NCBI GenBank assembly: GCA_024235395.1
Contig: JACKMK010000001.1
Span: forward strand, 1,612,001 to 1,676,000
Length of the DNA stretch: 64,000 bases
Direction: 5' to 3'
Source: Chromatiaceae bacterium
GTDB lineage: Bacteria; Pseudomonadota; Gammaproteobacteria; Chromatiales; Chromatiaceae
The translations under genes and the position numbers were made by a program. Shown here in pieces: positions 1 through 7,811 of the stretch. Position 1 is the stretch's first letter. Each line of letters begins with the position of its first letter. The notes beneath the pieces are model-generated. The model searched no databases, was not told the DNA's origin, and was given only the letters and a program-made list of their open reading frames with translations.

Positions 1-209
1 CTGCAGTACCAGATTCTCCCAAGGCCTGGGAGAAATGCGCCGGCATCGCAAAGGCAGGAAAGAATGATTGCGGCGCCCTCGACGGCAAGCACGGCTGTGC
101 AAGCCAGGCAACGGTCGACAACGCAGACAATGAGTGGGTCTACGTGCCTGCCGGTACCTGTGAAAAGATCACGGGCGGCATGATCGCCAAAGTGAAACCG
201 GCCAAGTAG
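1..209 (+). CDS. bufA1: Bufferin-1 type copper-binding peptide precursor (DUF2282), 3' part only
   Basis: The gene enters from the left edge, so its signal peptide and start are not visible. The visible 68 residues read in frame to a TAG stop and carry the DUF2282 signature: WEKCAGIAKAGKNDCG, then GKHGCASQ, then WVYVPAGTCEKITGG, with four cysteines in all. Members of this family (bufferins) are exported precursor peptides whose cysteines are modified by an MNIO (DUF692) enzyme with a DUF2063 partner; they bind copper in the periplasm. The bufB gene begins 5 bases after the stop, which supports the assignment. Family recognition is from motif memory; the modification itself is inferred from the neighbours. 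Confidence 0.85.
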   Translation, partial: AVPDSPKAWEKCAGIAKAGKNDCGALDGKHGCASQATVDNADNEWVYVPAGTCEKITGGMIAKVKPAK

Positions 210-214
210 AGACC

Positions 215-1066
215 ATGGCTGCCCTGGATCCATTCTGCGAGCGCAGACCTGTGTCTGGCGTCGGCATAGGTCTGCGCGACCCTCATTTCGAACAACTGAT
301 GCAGCACGATCACGGTGTACCCTGGGTCGAGCTGCTGACCGACAATTATCTCGCACGCGGAGGCGTGACGCCGCGTCAGCTCGAACGCATCGCTGCGCGC
401 TTTCCGGTGACGCTGCACTGTGTCGGCATGAACCTAGGTGGTACCGATCCACTCGATATCAAATATCTGAAGACGGTGCGCGACATCTCTGAGCGGGTCG
501 GTGCGGCATGGATATCCGACCATGCCTGTTTCACTGCCCACGCCGGGCGACACTATCACGAACTGCTGCCGCTGCCCTTCGACGAGCAGACGCTACATCA
601 TATCGCACGGCGTATCGAACAGGCACAGGACGTGCTCGGCCAGCGTCTGGTCATCGAGAACGTGTCCGCCTACGTGCGGGCTGCCGCACCAATGACCGAG
701 GCCGAGTTTCTCGGCTCGCTCTGCGAGGAAGCCGACTGCGATCTGCTGTGTGACGTCAATAATCTGCATGTAAACCAGGTGAACTTCGGGCTGGATGCCC
801 AGCTGGCACTCGGTGCGCTGCCTCTGTCGCGCATCCGCGAGATCCATCTCGCCGGGTCTGAGAACAGGGGGCCTTACCTGATCGATGCCCACAACCATCC
901 GGTGAGCGAACCCGTTTGGGCGCTGTTTCGGCAACTTATCCGCTCGACACCGGACACCCCGATATGTATCGAATGGGACAACGACATACCGGACCTGGAA
1001 GTGCTGCTCGAGGAGGTCGCCCGCGCCAAGCGAATCGTCAGCCAATCGAAGGCGCTGGCCGCGTGA
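215..1066 (+). CDS. bufB: MNIO (DUF692) RiPP-modifying oxidase BufB
   Basis: This 283-residue protein has the usual MNIO/UPF0276 length and landmarks: GVGIGLR near the N-terminus, the metal-ligand segments LHCVGMNLG and SDHACF, NVSAY, CDVNNLHVN, HLAGS, DAHNHPV and EWDNDIP. MNIO enzymes use a multinuclear iron centre to convert cysteines of precursor peptides; in buf operons the substrate is BufA. The ATG start lies 5 bases after the bufA stop, and the last codons overlap the bufC start (GTGA). The His/Asp/Glu residues expected to hold the iron cluster are all in place. Function is assigned by family and by the bufA-bufB-bufC order. Confidence 0.92.
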   Translation: MAALDPFCERRPVSGVGIGLRDPHFEQLMQHDHGVPWVELLTDNYLARGGVTPRQLERIAARFPVTLHCVGMNLGGTDPLDIKYLKTVRDISERVGAAWISDHACFTAHAGRHYHELLPLPFDEQTLHHIARRIEQAQDVLGQRLVIENVSAYVRAAAPMTEAEFLGSLCEEADCDLLCDVNNLHVNQVNFGLDAQLALGALPLSRIREIHLAGSENRGPYLIDAHNHPVSEPVWALFRQLIRSTPDTPICIEWDNDIPDLEVLLEEVARAKRIVSQSKALAA

Positions 1067-1845
1067 CCCTTCGCCGCGACCTGGCGCGCTGGCAGACCGC
1101 AATCGCCGATGCGATAGACGCCCAGGCGCCTCACGGTCTACCACCTGGGCTGGCAATGGAGCCAGGTGGCATGAGCGCACAAGACGGCTGCCGCGTGTAC
1201 CGCAGCAGCAGCCGCGGCACCCGAGCCAGGGCGTTGCGGGACGTCTACCCTGTCTGCAGACGCCTGGTCGGCGACAACTGCTTCGACGCGATGGCTGCCG
1301 ATTGCGTCCGCCACTATCCGTCGCGGCACGCGGACCTCAATCAGTTCGGCAGCGCATTCGTGGACCTGACCGAGGAACTCACGCGACGGTCGGCAGCATT
1401 TTCGGAATTGCCGTGGCTGCCGGATCTGGTACGCCTGGAATGGCTGTGTCACACCCTTTACTACCGAGATGAGGACCCGCCGCTGCACCTCGACCTGCTC
1501 AACCGGCTGAATAGCTCGCAACTGATGATCAGCCCCGCCAAGCGCGTGGCATGGATGCGCAGCAAATGGCCGGTGCACCAAATCTGGACACTGCACCGGA
1601 TGCCATACGTGCCGCCCTTGATGCATATCGCCGCTGGCGATTGGTTCATCGTCGCCGAGAGGCATGCGACCGGTACATCGGCAGGCGCTACCGACGAAGC
1701 GTTGTGGCAACTGCTCGACGCATGCGATACCCCGATGTGCATTGACGAACTGGCGGCACACCCCTCACTCGAAGCCGCACGATTGGGCGAGCTGTTGCAA
1801 CGACGCTGGATCGACATCTCTGATCGGGAGTACGGAGTTGTTTGA
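1063..1845 (+). CDS. bufC: BufC, DUF2063-family partner of the MNIO enzyme
   Basis: The protein is about 260 residues from a GTG start that overlaps the bufB stop by 4 bases; the open frame extends further upstream, but only inside bufB, so the coupled GTG is preferred. It has the DUF2063 layout: an N-terminal helical part with SRGTRARALRDVYPVCRRLVG and FDAMAADCVRHYP, and a C-terminal winged-helix-like part ending at the stop. DUF2063 proteins are thought to bring the precursor peptide to the MNIO enzyme. It is the third gene of the buf operon and directly precedes the sigma factor. Confidence 0.85.
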   Translation: MTLRRDLARWQTAIADAIDAQAPHGLPPGLAMEPGGMSAQDGCRVYRSSSRGTRARALRDVYPVCRRLVGDNCFDAMAADCVRHYPSRHADLNQFGSAFVDLTEELTRRSAAFSELPWLPDLVRLEWLCHTLYYRDEDPPLHLDLLNRLNSSQLMISPAKRVAWMRSKWPVHQIWTLHRMPYVPPLMHIAAGDWFIVAERHATGTSAGATDEALWQLLDACDTPMCIDELAAHPSLEAARLGELLQRRWIDISDREYGVV

Positions 1846-2332
1846 CCGCCCGGCACTCAATCGATTGTATCGCTACGCCTACACGCTATGCGGTGATGAT
1901 ACCCAGGCATATGACCTGCTTCAGGACACGGTCGAACGTTGCCTGCAGCGCCCGGCAGGCCCGCTGGTCTCCCCGGAGGCATATGCACATAGAGTCATGC
2001 GCAACCGATTCATCGACATGGCGCGTCGTCACAACAACAGTCCGGTACAGACCGGCACGAACGAAGATGCCGAACTGCTCGCGATCGATACCCATTGCCT
2101 CGAGGACCTTTTGATCAATCGCGATCAGCTGGAGACGATCTGGTCCATACTGGACGCATTCGAACGCGAGATTCTCTACTACTGGGCAGTCGAGGACATG
2201 ACCGCGGCGCAGATCGCTACAGTGGTCGGCAGCCGACGGGGCACAGTGCTGTCACGCATTCACCGTTTGCGCCACAAGCTGCGCGCAGCGCTGGACGGCA
2301 AACCTGACGCGACGGGTGGGGAGCACCCATGA
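1838..2332 (+). CDS. ECF-type RNA polymerase sigma factor of the buf operon
   Basis: A 164-residue sigma-70 family protein. Region 2 is seen in LNRLYRYAYTLCGDD and the DLLQDTVERCL helix near the N-terminus; region 4 is the C-terminal helix-turn-helix with MTAAQIATVVGSRRGTVLSRI. The longer open frame reaches back into bufC with unrelated residues, so the TTG at 1838 is preferred; GGAG at 1827-1830 lies 7 bases ahead and the start overlaps the bufC stop. The next gene, which overlaps by 4 bases, encodes a one-TM protein that is probably its anti-sigma factor. Bufferin operons of other bacteria also carry sigma/anti-sigma pairs, so self-regulation in response to copper is likely but inferred. 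Confidence 0.85.
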   Translation: MFDRPALNRLYRYAYTLCGDDTQAYDLLQDTVERCLQRPAGPLVSPEAYAHRVMRNRFIDMARRHNNSPVQTGTNEDAELLAIDTHCLEDLLINRDQLETIWSILDAFEREILYYWAVEDMTAAQIATVVGSRRGTVLSRIHRLRHKLRAALDGKPDATGGEHP

Positions 2333-2931
2333 ACACGGGTTTCAAACACCGCATTGTCGAACACCTGCAGCAACGCGAGCTGGACGATGCCCAGTGGCAA
2401 CAGCTCAGATCACTGCAGCAGCGCGCTAACGGGAGCAGGTCGCGGCGCCGACCGGCCCTGGTCGCGCTGGCTGCATCGCTACTCCTTGCCCTGCTCGTGG
2501 GTCTGACGCTGGACTGGACGGATCAGGATTTGTCGCGGCAGATCGCCGATGAAGTCGCGATGAACCATTTGAAACAGCGGCCATTGGAGGTGGTTGGGAG
2601 CACGCTGGATGACCTGCGGCCGTATTTCGACGAACTGGAGTTTCAATTGCTCGAGCCGTCGAATTGGCAGGCGTCGTCGTTCGGCCTTGCCGGTGGCCGC
2701 TATTGCAGCGTGAGGGGGGTCACCGCGGCGCAACTGCGCCTGCACGACGATGACGGTGGGTCGGACACGCTCTATCAGGTCACCTATGATCGCTCCAGGT
2801 TCGGCGAGATCCCCAACGTCGGCAAGGGTGAATCTCCACTCGCAGTGCAGGTGCGCGGGCTGAGGGTCGACCTGTGGGTCGAAAAGGGACTGTTGTTCGC
2901 ATTGGTCCATGGCGGTCAAACCGAAGAATGA
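2329..2931 (+). CDS. Probable membrane anti-sigma factor
   Basis: The 200-residue protein has a cytoplasmic N-terminal part of about 42 residues, one membrane segment at roughly residues 43-63 (an alanine/leucine-rich stretch after two arginines), and a periplasmic domain of about 135 residues with GGRYCSVRGVTAAQLRL and LWVEKGLLFALVHGG. I see no zinc-binding HxxxCxxC anti-sigma motif. The topology and the ATGA overlap with the sigma gene are what support the call. The single periplasmic cysteine in GGRYC could be a sensor for metal or redox state, which is speculation. The SUMF1-like gene follows 12 bases later. Confidence 0.7.
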   Translation: MNTGFKHRIVEHLQQRELDDAQWQQLRSLQQRANGSRSRRRPALVALAASLLLALLVGLTLDWTDQDLSRQIADEVAMNHLKQRPLEVVGSTLDDLRPYFDELEFQLLEPSNWQASSFGLAGGRYCSVRGVTAAQLRLHDDDGGSDTLYQVTYDRSRFGEIPNVGKGESPLAVQVRGLRVDLWVEKGLLFALVHGGQTEE

Positions 2932-2943
2932 GGGGACATACCA

Positions 2944-3747
2944 ATGCATCACACCATCGTCATCGCCGTAAGCCTTCTCGTATCGATGTCCGCATCGGCC
3001 GCAGAACGCATCCGCGTGCCTGCAGGCACGTTCTCGATGGGCTGCTCGATCGGCGACGCGCTATGTGAATCAGACGAAGGTCCGCCCGGCGGCGTCCCGG
3101 TCAATGTGCCCGCTTTCCTGATCGACAGGCACGAGGTGACCGTGGCCGACTATCGCGCCTGTGTCGAATCCGGCAGGTGTACCCGCCCACTCGACAGCCG
3201 CCTCAATATGTACTGCAATTACGACCACCCGGAACGCGATAGCCACCCGGTCAACTGCGTGGACTGGAAACAGGCGGTCGATTTTTGTGCGGCCATTGGC
3301 GCACGACTGCCAAGGGAGGCCGAGTGGGAAACGGCAGCACGTGCAGGCAGCCTGACCGCCTATCCATGGGGGGACGATGTCAGTTGCAAGCAGGCCATTC
3401 TTGACGAGGTCAGCCCACAGCCATCGAAGCAGGAGCCCGACGGCTGCTGGAAGGACGCCTCCTGGCCGGTAGGCAGCCGCGCGCCCAACGCACTCGGCCT
3501 CTATGATATGCACGGCAACGTCGGTGAATGGACCGCAAACTGGTATGCCCCCGACGCGATTGCATCCCTGTACGCGAAAGGCGATCTGGACGGCCCAGCC
3601 AATAGCCGACAACGCGTTGCGCGCGGTGGCTCATGGGATGAGAACCGCGTCAACCTGCGCAGTTCGTTCCGCAACACCAAACCGCCGGCACAGGGCGAGT
3701 CGATCTACGGCTCGATCGGATTTCGCTGCGCCGCGGACGCTCCGTAG
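2944..3747 (+). CDS. Secreted SUMF1/FGE-like domain protein
   Basis: The 267-residue protein starts with a signal peptide (cleavage near SASA-AERI, about residue 20) and then forms one complete formylglycine-generating-enzyme-like (SUMF1) domain: RVPAGTFSMGC, RHEVTVADYRACV, HPVNCVDWKQAVDFC, ARLPREAEWETAARAG, YPWGDD, LYDMHGNVGEWTANW and RGGSWDENR...GFRC. True aerobic FGE has two copper-binding cysteines just after RGGS; here that segment reads RGGSWDENRVNLRSSFRN, without cysteine, so formylglycine formation is unlikely. Several other cysteine residues are probably disulfides. It lies 12 bases behind the anti-sigma gene and probably belongs to the same operon; its role there is unknown. Confidence 0.85.
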   Translation: MHHTIVIAVSLLVSMSASAAERIRVPAGTFSMGCSIGDALCESDEGPPGGVPVNVPAFLIDRHEVTVADYRACVESGRCTRPLDSRLNMYCNYDHPERDSHPVNCVDWKQAVDFCAAIGARLPREAEWETAARAGSLTAYPWGDDVSCKQAILDEVSPQPSKQEPDGCWKDASWPVGSRAPNALGLYDMHGNVGEWTANWYAPDAIASLYAKGDLDGPANSRQRVARGGSWDENRVNLRSSFRNTKPPAQGESIYGSIGFRCAADAP

Positions 3748-3873
3748 GCGATACCGGATCGGACCGAGACCCGCTATGCCAATTGGTCGCTCATTCTCCG
3801 ATCACCCAGAGCAGCGAAGAGCGAAGCGGGTAGCGGCGGCGTTCGCCAGCACAACGGAGCACAGGGGCGGTGT

Positions 3874-4833
3874 TCACACCAGGGGCGACATCAGCGACAG
3901 CCAGATCGGCGAAGCAAGTGCCGCCGCCAGAATCAGCGCAGCCGTGGTCAACAACCCGACTGCCGTCTTGAAGTAGCCACGTACACTGCCGCCGACCCTC
4001 TCCAGGACCTCACCGGCACTGCCGCGATAGACCATCAGGTTGGGCCCGATGCGCGGGTGCCGCGCGGTGATCGCGTGATGCTGTGCATCGTAGGTGCCGA
4101 CCACGCACACCGTCTCGTCGACCGGAAGTATCTCCTGCTCTATCGTCAGGCCGTCGGCATCGCCATCGAGCGGCGCCATCAGAAAGTCGTGGTGCAATTC
4201 ATCGACCTCCGCTGCGCGCGCAGCAAGAAGGGTCGCATGTCGTTCACGCTGACCGGCGCTCGCGACATCTTTGGACAATCGCTGATGCAGTGCCTCCAGC
4301 TGCGCCCGGCATTCTGCGCCCTTGAGGTCCTCGCGCAGATCGTCCTCGACACTCGGAAACGAACCCAGGGCGAGACTCTTCGAGCCCCCGTCGATCCGGG
4401 TCTTGACGAGGTGAAAACCCTGGGCGAGCTCCACCCGCCTGCGCTCCCCCTGCCGCGCGTACCCCTGGCCCGAGACAACATAGGTGTAGGCGACGCAGGG
4501 GGTGGCACTGAATGGCGGGTAGATGGGCGGCCCATCCGTGCACGTCCGACCCTCGAATGCGATCACCGTGCCGTCTTCGAACGGGCTGTCGCCTTGATTC
4601 ATGGAGCGCCGAATGATCGCGAGGTTGGACCAGTCGACGACATTCCAATACGCCAGCAATACCCCGAGGACACCCGCGCCCCCGGCAATCAGGCCCAGTG
4701 CGAGGCCGAGTGCACCGGGGATGCGCGCATCGACCAGCGTGACCACCGCAATGGTGCCAGCCAACAACGCCAGCGGAGGCAACAACGCGGCGACGAAGCG
4801 TAGATTGTGCGAGATGCGGGATGGGCCCGTCAT
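3874..4833 (-). CDS. GIDE-domain-like membrane protein
   Basis: A 319-residue protein. The ATG at 4833 is preferred because GGAGAA lies 6 bases upstream; an in-frame ATG further out has no such site. Two membrane segments lie close to the N-terminus (about residues 13-65), a soluble part follows, and one hydrophobic segment ends the protein. The soluble part carries GTVIAFEGRTC, PPIYPPFSATPCVAYTYVV and a HLVKTRI strand, resembling the GIDE domain known from the mitochondrial ligase MULAN and from bacterial membrane proteins of unknown role. There is no RING finger. It is convergent with the buf operon and stands alone. Function unknown. Confidence 0.72.
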   Translation of the reverse strand: MTGPSRISHNLRFVAALLPPLALLAGTIAVVTLVDARIPGALGLALGLIAGGAGVLGVLLAYWNVVDWSNLAIIRRSMNQGDSPFEDGTVIAFEGRTCTDGPPIYPPFSATPCVAYTYVVSGQGYARQGERRRVELAQGFHLVKTRIDGGSKSLALGSFPSVEDDLREDLKGAECRAQLEALHQRLSKDVASAGQRERHATLLAARAAEVDELHHDFLMAPLDGDADGLTIEQEILPVDETVCVVGTYDAQHHAITARHPRIGPNLMVYRGSAGEVLERVGGSVRGYFKTAVGLLTTAALILAAALASPIWLSLMSPLV

Positions 4834-5177
4834 TCGGCGTTCTCCTTCCAAGCCGCAGGCACGGCCACCGATGAATGGTCGTCCAAGCATAGCCAAAGCC
4901 TCGTGCGCCCGGTCGCCACGGTGGACGCGTTGCTCTCTCGTTGTGGCCGTGGCCCATCACTCACGGATTCGGTGAAAACCCTGATTTCAGTGTCGAAATT
5001 CTTTACTCCTGCAGCTGAGATCAGGCGACATCCGCTCCCGCCGATTCGGCGGAAACCCTCCAACACCCTGAGATTTGGGAAGTTCGGGCCATCGTGTCCC
5101 CGCAGGGAACAAAAGTTGCTTCGAGTGACATGACGATGCTTCGGCGAGAGGCATCCCCGACCTGGAGGACACTGACG
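4834..5177. other. Intergenic region between divergent genes
   Basis: This stretch separates the GIDE-like gene (minus) from the small exported protein (plus) and must hold both promoters. A short perfect palindrome, CCGCCGATTCGGCGG, lies at 5038-5052. I see no convincing gene; the open frames through it are continuations of the flanking genes or lack ribosome sites. Confidence 0.4.
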
Positions 5178-5735
5178 ATGAAATCTACAATCCTGCGGCG
5201 CTCGCCCATCACCTGCGCTGTCGGCCTGGTGGCCATGCTGAGCGCAGGCGGCGTCTTCGCCGCGAGCAGCGTGCCGGTGACGGTGATAAACTCCGACATC
5301 AACCCGGTGCCTGTGACCTCTGCCCGACAACCCTACCAACTGGTCTTCGACGTGTCTGCCTCGCCCGGCTCGGTGGAGGCGTGCGACATCATTCCGGTAC
5401 CAGCCGGCACGACATTGACGATCACCAGCATCGGTATGGACGTACGGGTGGACCCGAGTTTCGGGCCCAGCGCCTATCTGCGAGTGATCCGTGGAGGCAC
5501 GCTGTTTCGTTATCAGGGCGATCTGAGATTCATCAATCAGTTGACGACCAGACGCTATCAGGGGATCTACCAGCTCGAGACCTTCGTCGGCGAACTGGAC
5601 AGTGGAGCTTCCAATTCCGCGCAGATCTGCGTCGCCGCGCCCCCTGCCCCGACACCGCTCGGCAGCAGCGCGCGAGGCGTGATCTCCGGCTATGTCGAAC
5701 CGGTCACCGTGATCGACGGCAACGCGCTGCCCTGA
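5178..5735 (+). CDS. Small exported protein of unknown function
   Basis: The 185-residue protein starts at an ATG with GGAGG at 5164-5168; a longer in-frame start 84 bases upstream lacks a ribosome site and would bury the signal peptide. Residues 1-28 form a clear signal peptide ending GGVFAASS. The mature part is beta-rich (PVTVINSDINPVPV, VPAGTTLTITSIGMDV) with a pair of cysteines, CDIIPVP and AQICVAA, that could form a disulfide. It ends with RGVISGYVEPVTVID. I do not recognise a named family. Its overall plan (signal peptide, VPxG-x-L-x-(I/V)T strand, C-terminal GY(V/L) strand) resembles the exported protein at 25569-26114. Confidence 0.75.
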   Translation: MKSTILRRSPITCAVGLVAMLSAGGVFAASSVPVTVINSDINPVPVTSARQPYQLVFDVSASPGSVEACDIIPVPAGTTLTITSIGMDVRVDPSFGPSAYLRVIRGGTLFRYQGDLRFINQLTTRRYQGIYQLETFVGELDSGASNSAQICVAAPPAPTPLGSSARGVISGYVEPVTVIDGNALP

Positions 5736-5919
5736 CAGATCGTCGCGACAGAGAAGTCTCGATGAGCCGGGGGTCAGGGCGAATTGATCAGTCCCGCCGG
5801 AAGCATGCTCACTGCCTCATCGGCCGGCCGCGCGGTGACCAACGGCAAACCGTTCGCACACGCATCAGCGCTGACGGTGATCGGCAAACGCATCGCAGAC
5901 CGGCGTTTGGACTGAGCCC

Positions 5920-7662
5920 CTATCCGGCGTCTTGATCCAGCGCGATCAAGCGCCGGGTCAGGTGCAGACGTACGTCGCTGTATTCGGTGAGCATGTGGAA
6001 CAGATGGTGCGGGCCGGTGGCCTTGTGGATCAGGGCGTCGAGATCGTCCCGCACCTCGGCGTACAGCTGCGGCAGACGCCGATCGAACAGATGCAGCGCA
6101 TGGATCAGCGGATCCTTGCGTTGGCGCGCCAGTATGGTGTCGACGCCGTCGTTGTAGAGGTCGCCCATGCACAGATGCACTGCGTTGAACAGCGTTACCC
6201 AGCCGTTGAACCAGAACATCAGATCGATATCGAAACGCTCGCCCGCTGCTGCCCCCTTCACCAGCACCGCATCCAGCAGCTCCTTTTCCTTGACCGTCTC
6301 ACCCTCGTCCAGCAACTCGGCACGGCCATAGCCATCGATGGTGGAACTGGTCATCAGGATCGGAGCATCCGGGAATGCGGTCAGCACGAAGCTGGCATCT
6401 TTGAGAACCGGCGCCAGCTTGTCCGGCGACTGTGGGTTGCGTTTCAGGCGTTCCGAGGGCGCGGTCGACAACACCTGCACCTGGTGACCGCGCTCTCCCA
6501 GGGCATTCACCAGGCGCGCGAACACGCCCTTGTGCAGCACGTCCATGGAAAAATTCAGACCTGTCTGCTTGTGCAGCAGCGCAAGCTGCACCTGTGCGGC
6601 ATATCGTGGCACTGTCTCGACGATGTTGGCGATCTTGGCCACCGGGATGCGTTCGGCGAGCTGACCACGCTTGTCGACGATCACCTCCTGGTGAAACTCG
6701 TCGAAGCTGATCTGCAGCAGTACCCGTGCCTTCGGCCAATGACCGGGTCGACCACGGACGGCATCGGCCATGGCCTTGATGACGCGCCCGGTCTCCGTGC
6801 TGTCGTTGGCGAAATCGCCGTTCAGCAGGATCGCGAAGGTCGTGACATGACGCATCGCACGGATGGCACTGTAGAAGGCCTCCATGTGCCGGGTGAGGTC
6901 GCCGCCGGTGAACAGCACGTTGTCGGACAGCGCATCGACAGTGCGGTACACCAGATCGGGATCGGCAGCGGCCGGCTTCGGTGGCCGCCATATGAACATG
7001 CAGTGCCGGCACGTCTGGGGACAACCCATCGCGGGGATGATGCCGGCCTTTGCAAGCCGCGGCCGGGCGCTATCGGGAACGCGGTCCGGCAACGTGTCGA
7101 TTAGCGCGAGACGCTGCAGGTCGTGTTCACCGAGCATGTCGCCGTAGCGCTCGCGTTCCAGCCGGGCCAGGTCAGCGTACGCGGCCTTGTAGTCCTTGCC
7201 GAACAACCCAAGCGCGTCCCATAGACCCCGGACGTGGGCGACGAGTCGCTCCGGGTCCCCGCCCTGCGCCTCCAGCAGCCGCAACAACTCGCGCTGCTGC
7301 ACGGGGCCACCGGGACCGACCTCGAGCCAGTGGTCGATGTAACCGCGGACGAAGGCATCACCGCTGTCGCTCAGTAGCAGGTCCATCAACCAACGGCGCG
7401 CCGGGGCACCGAAGCCCGCCAGTACGCGCTCGAGGTAGGCGGCATGCACGTTGTGCCGCAGCCAGTGGTAGGCGTAGAGATAGCTGAGCAGGAAGCTCAG
7501 GTCCGCGGCATCTGCACGTCCGGCGAGTCGCTCGGCCATCGCACCGGAGGTCATGCGGTTGACCTCGTGTTTGAAACGTCGCCGCATGGCCGGAAGATAG
7601 ACGCCCAACAGCTGTTGCTGTGTGGCATGGAGTGGCTCGATGGTGGACACGACGGCGGACAT
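5920..7662 (-). CDS. Radical SAM protein with long helical N-terminal domain
   Basis: A 580-residue protein from the ATG at 7662; no good Shine-Dalgarno sequence is visible, so the start is uncertain. Residues 1-200 are helical with no family I recognise. The radical SAM cluster motif is C214-PQT-C218-RH-C221, the canonical CxxxCxxC for a 4Fe-4S cluster and S-adenosylmethionine, preceded by AGIIPAMG and followed by MFIWRPPKP. The central part has FTGGDLTRHMEAF (GGE-like motif) and LLQISFDEFHQEV. There is no SPASM cysteine cluster at the C-terminus. It stands alone between unrelated genes, with no precursor peptide next to it, so the substrate is unknown. Confidence 0.8.
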   Translation of the reverse strand: MSAVVSTIEPLHATQQQLLGVYLPAMRRRFKHEVNRMTSGAMAERLAGRADAADLSFLLSYLYAYHWLRHNVHAAYLERVLAGFGAPARRWLMDLLLSDSGDAFVRGYIDHWLEVGPGGPVQQRELLRLLEAQGGDPERLVAHVRGLWDALGLFGKDYKAAYADLARLERERYGDMLGEHDLQRLALIDTLPDRVPDSARPRLAKAGIIPAMGCPQTCRHCMFIWRPPKPAAADPDLVYRTVDALSDNVLFTGGDLTRHMEAFYSAIRAMRHVTTFAILLNGDFANDSTETGRVIKAMADAVRGRPGHWPKARVLLQISFDEFHQEVIVDKRGQLAERIPVAKIANIVETVPRYAAQVQLALLHKQTGLNFSMDVLHKGVFARLVNALGERGHQVQVLSTAPSERLKRNPQSPDKLAPVLKDASFVLTAFPDAPILMTSSTIDGYGRAELLDEGETVKEKELLDAVLVKGAAAGERFDIDLMFWFNGWVTLFNAVHLCMGDLYNDGVDTILARQRKDPLIHALHLFDRRLPQLYAEVRDDLDALIHKATGPHHLFHMLTEYSDVRLHLTRRLIALDQDAG

Positions 7663-7811
7663 GGCGTTGGGGCACCCGGGAATGCGGAGATGCCAGTATA
7701 AGGGGATACGATGCCGTTTTCCGCGGGTTCCGAGCCGGGACAAGGGTTCGATCGAACGCGCCGGGTTGCTAGACCGGACAGGTATCCGGCCCCCGCAGCG
7801 CTTCCCCCGCC

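Noticed and set aside
5038..5052. Palindrome CCGCCGATTCGGCGG as an operator
   Set aside because: Short GC-rich palindromes are frequent in this DNA; there is no second copy or regulator gene close by, so it is only noted.
5932..7104. 390-residue plus-strand open frame
   Set aside because: Antisense to the radical SAM gene, low-complexity His/Arg/Val composition.
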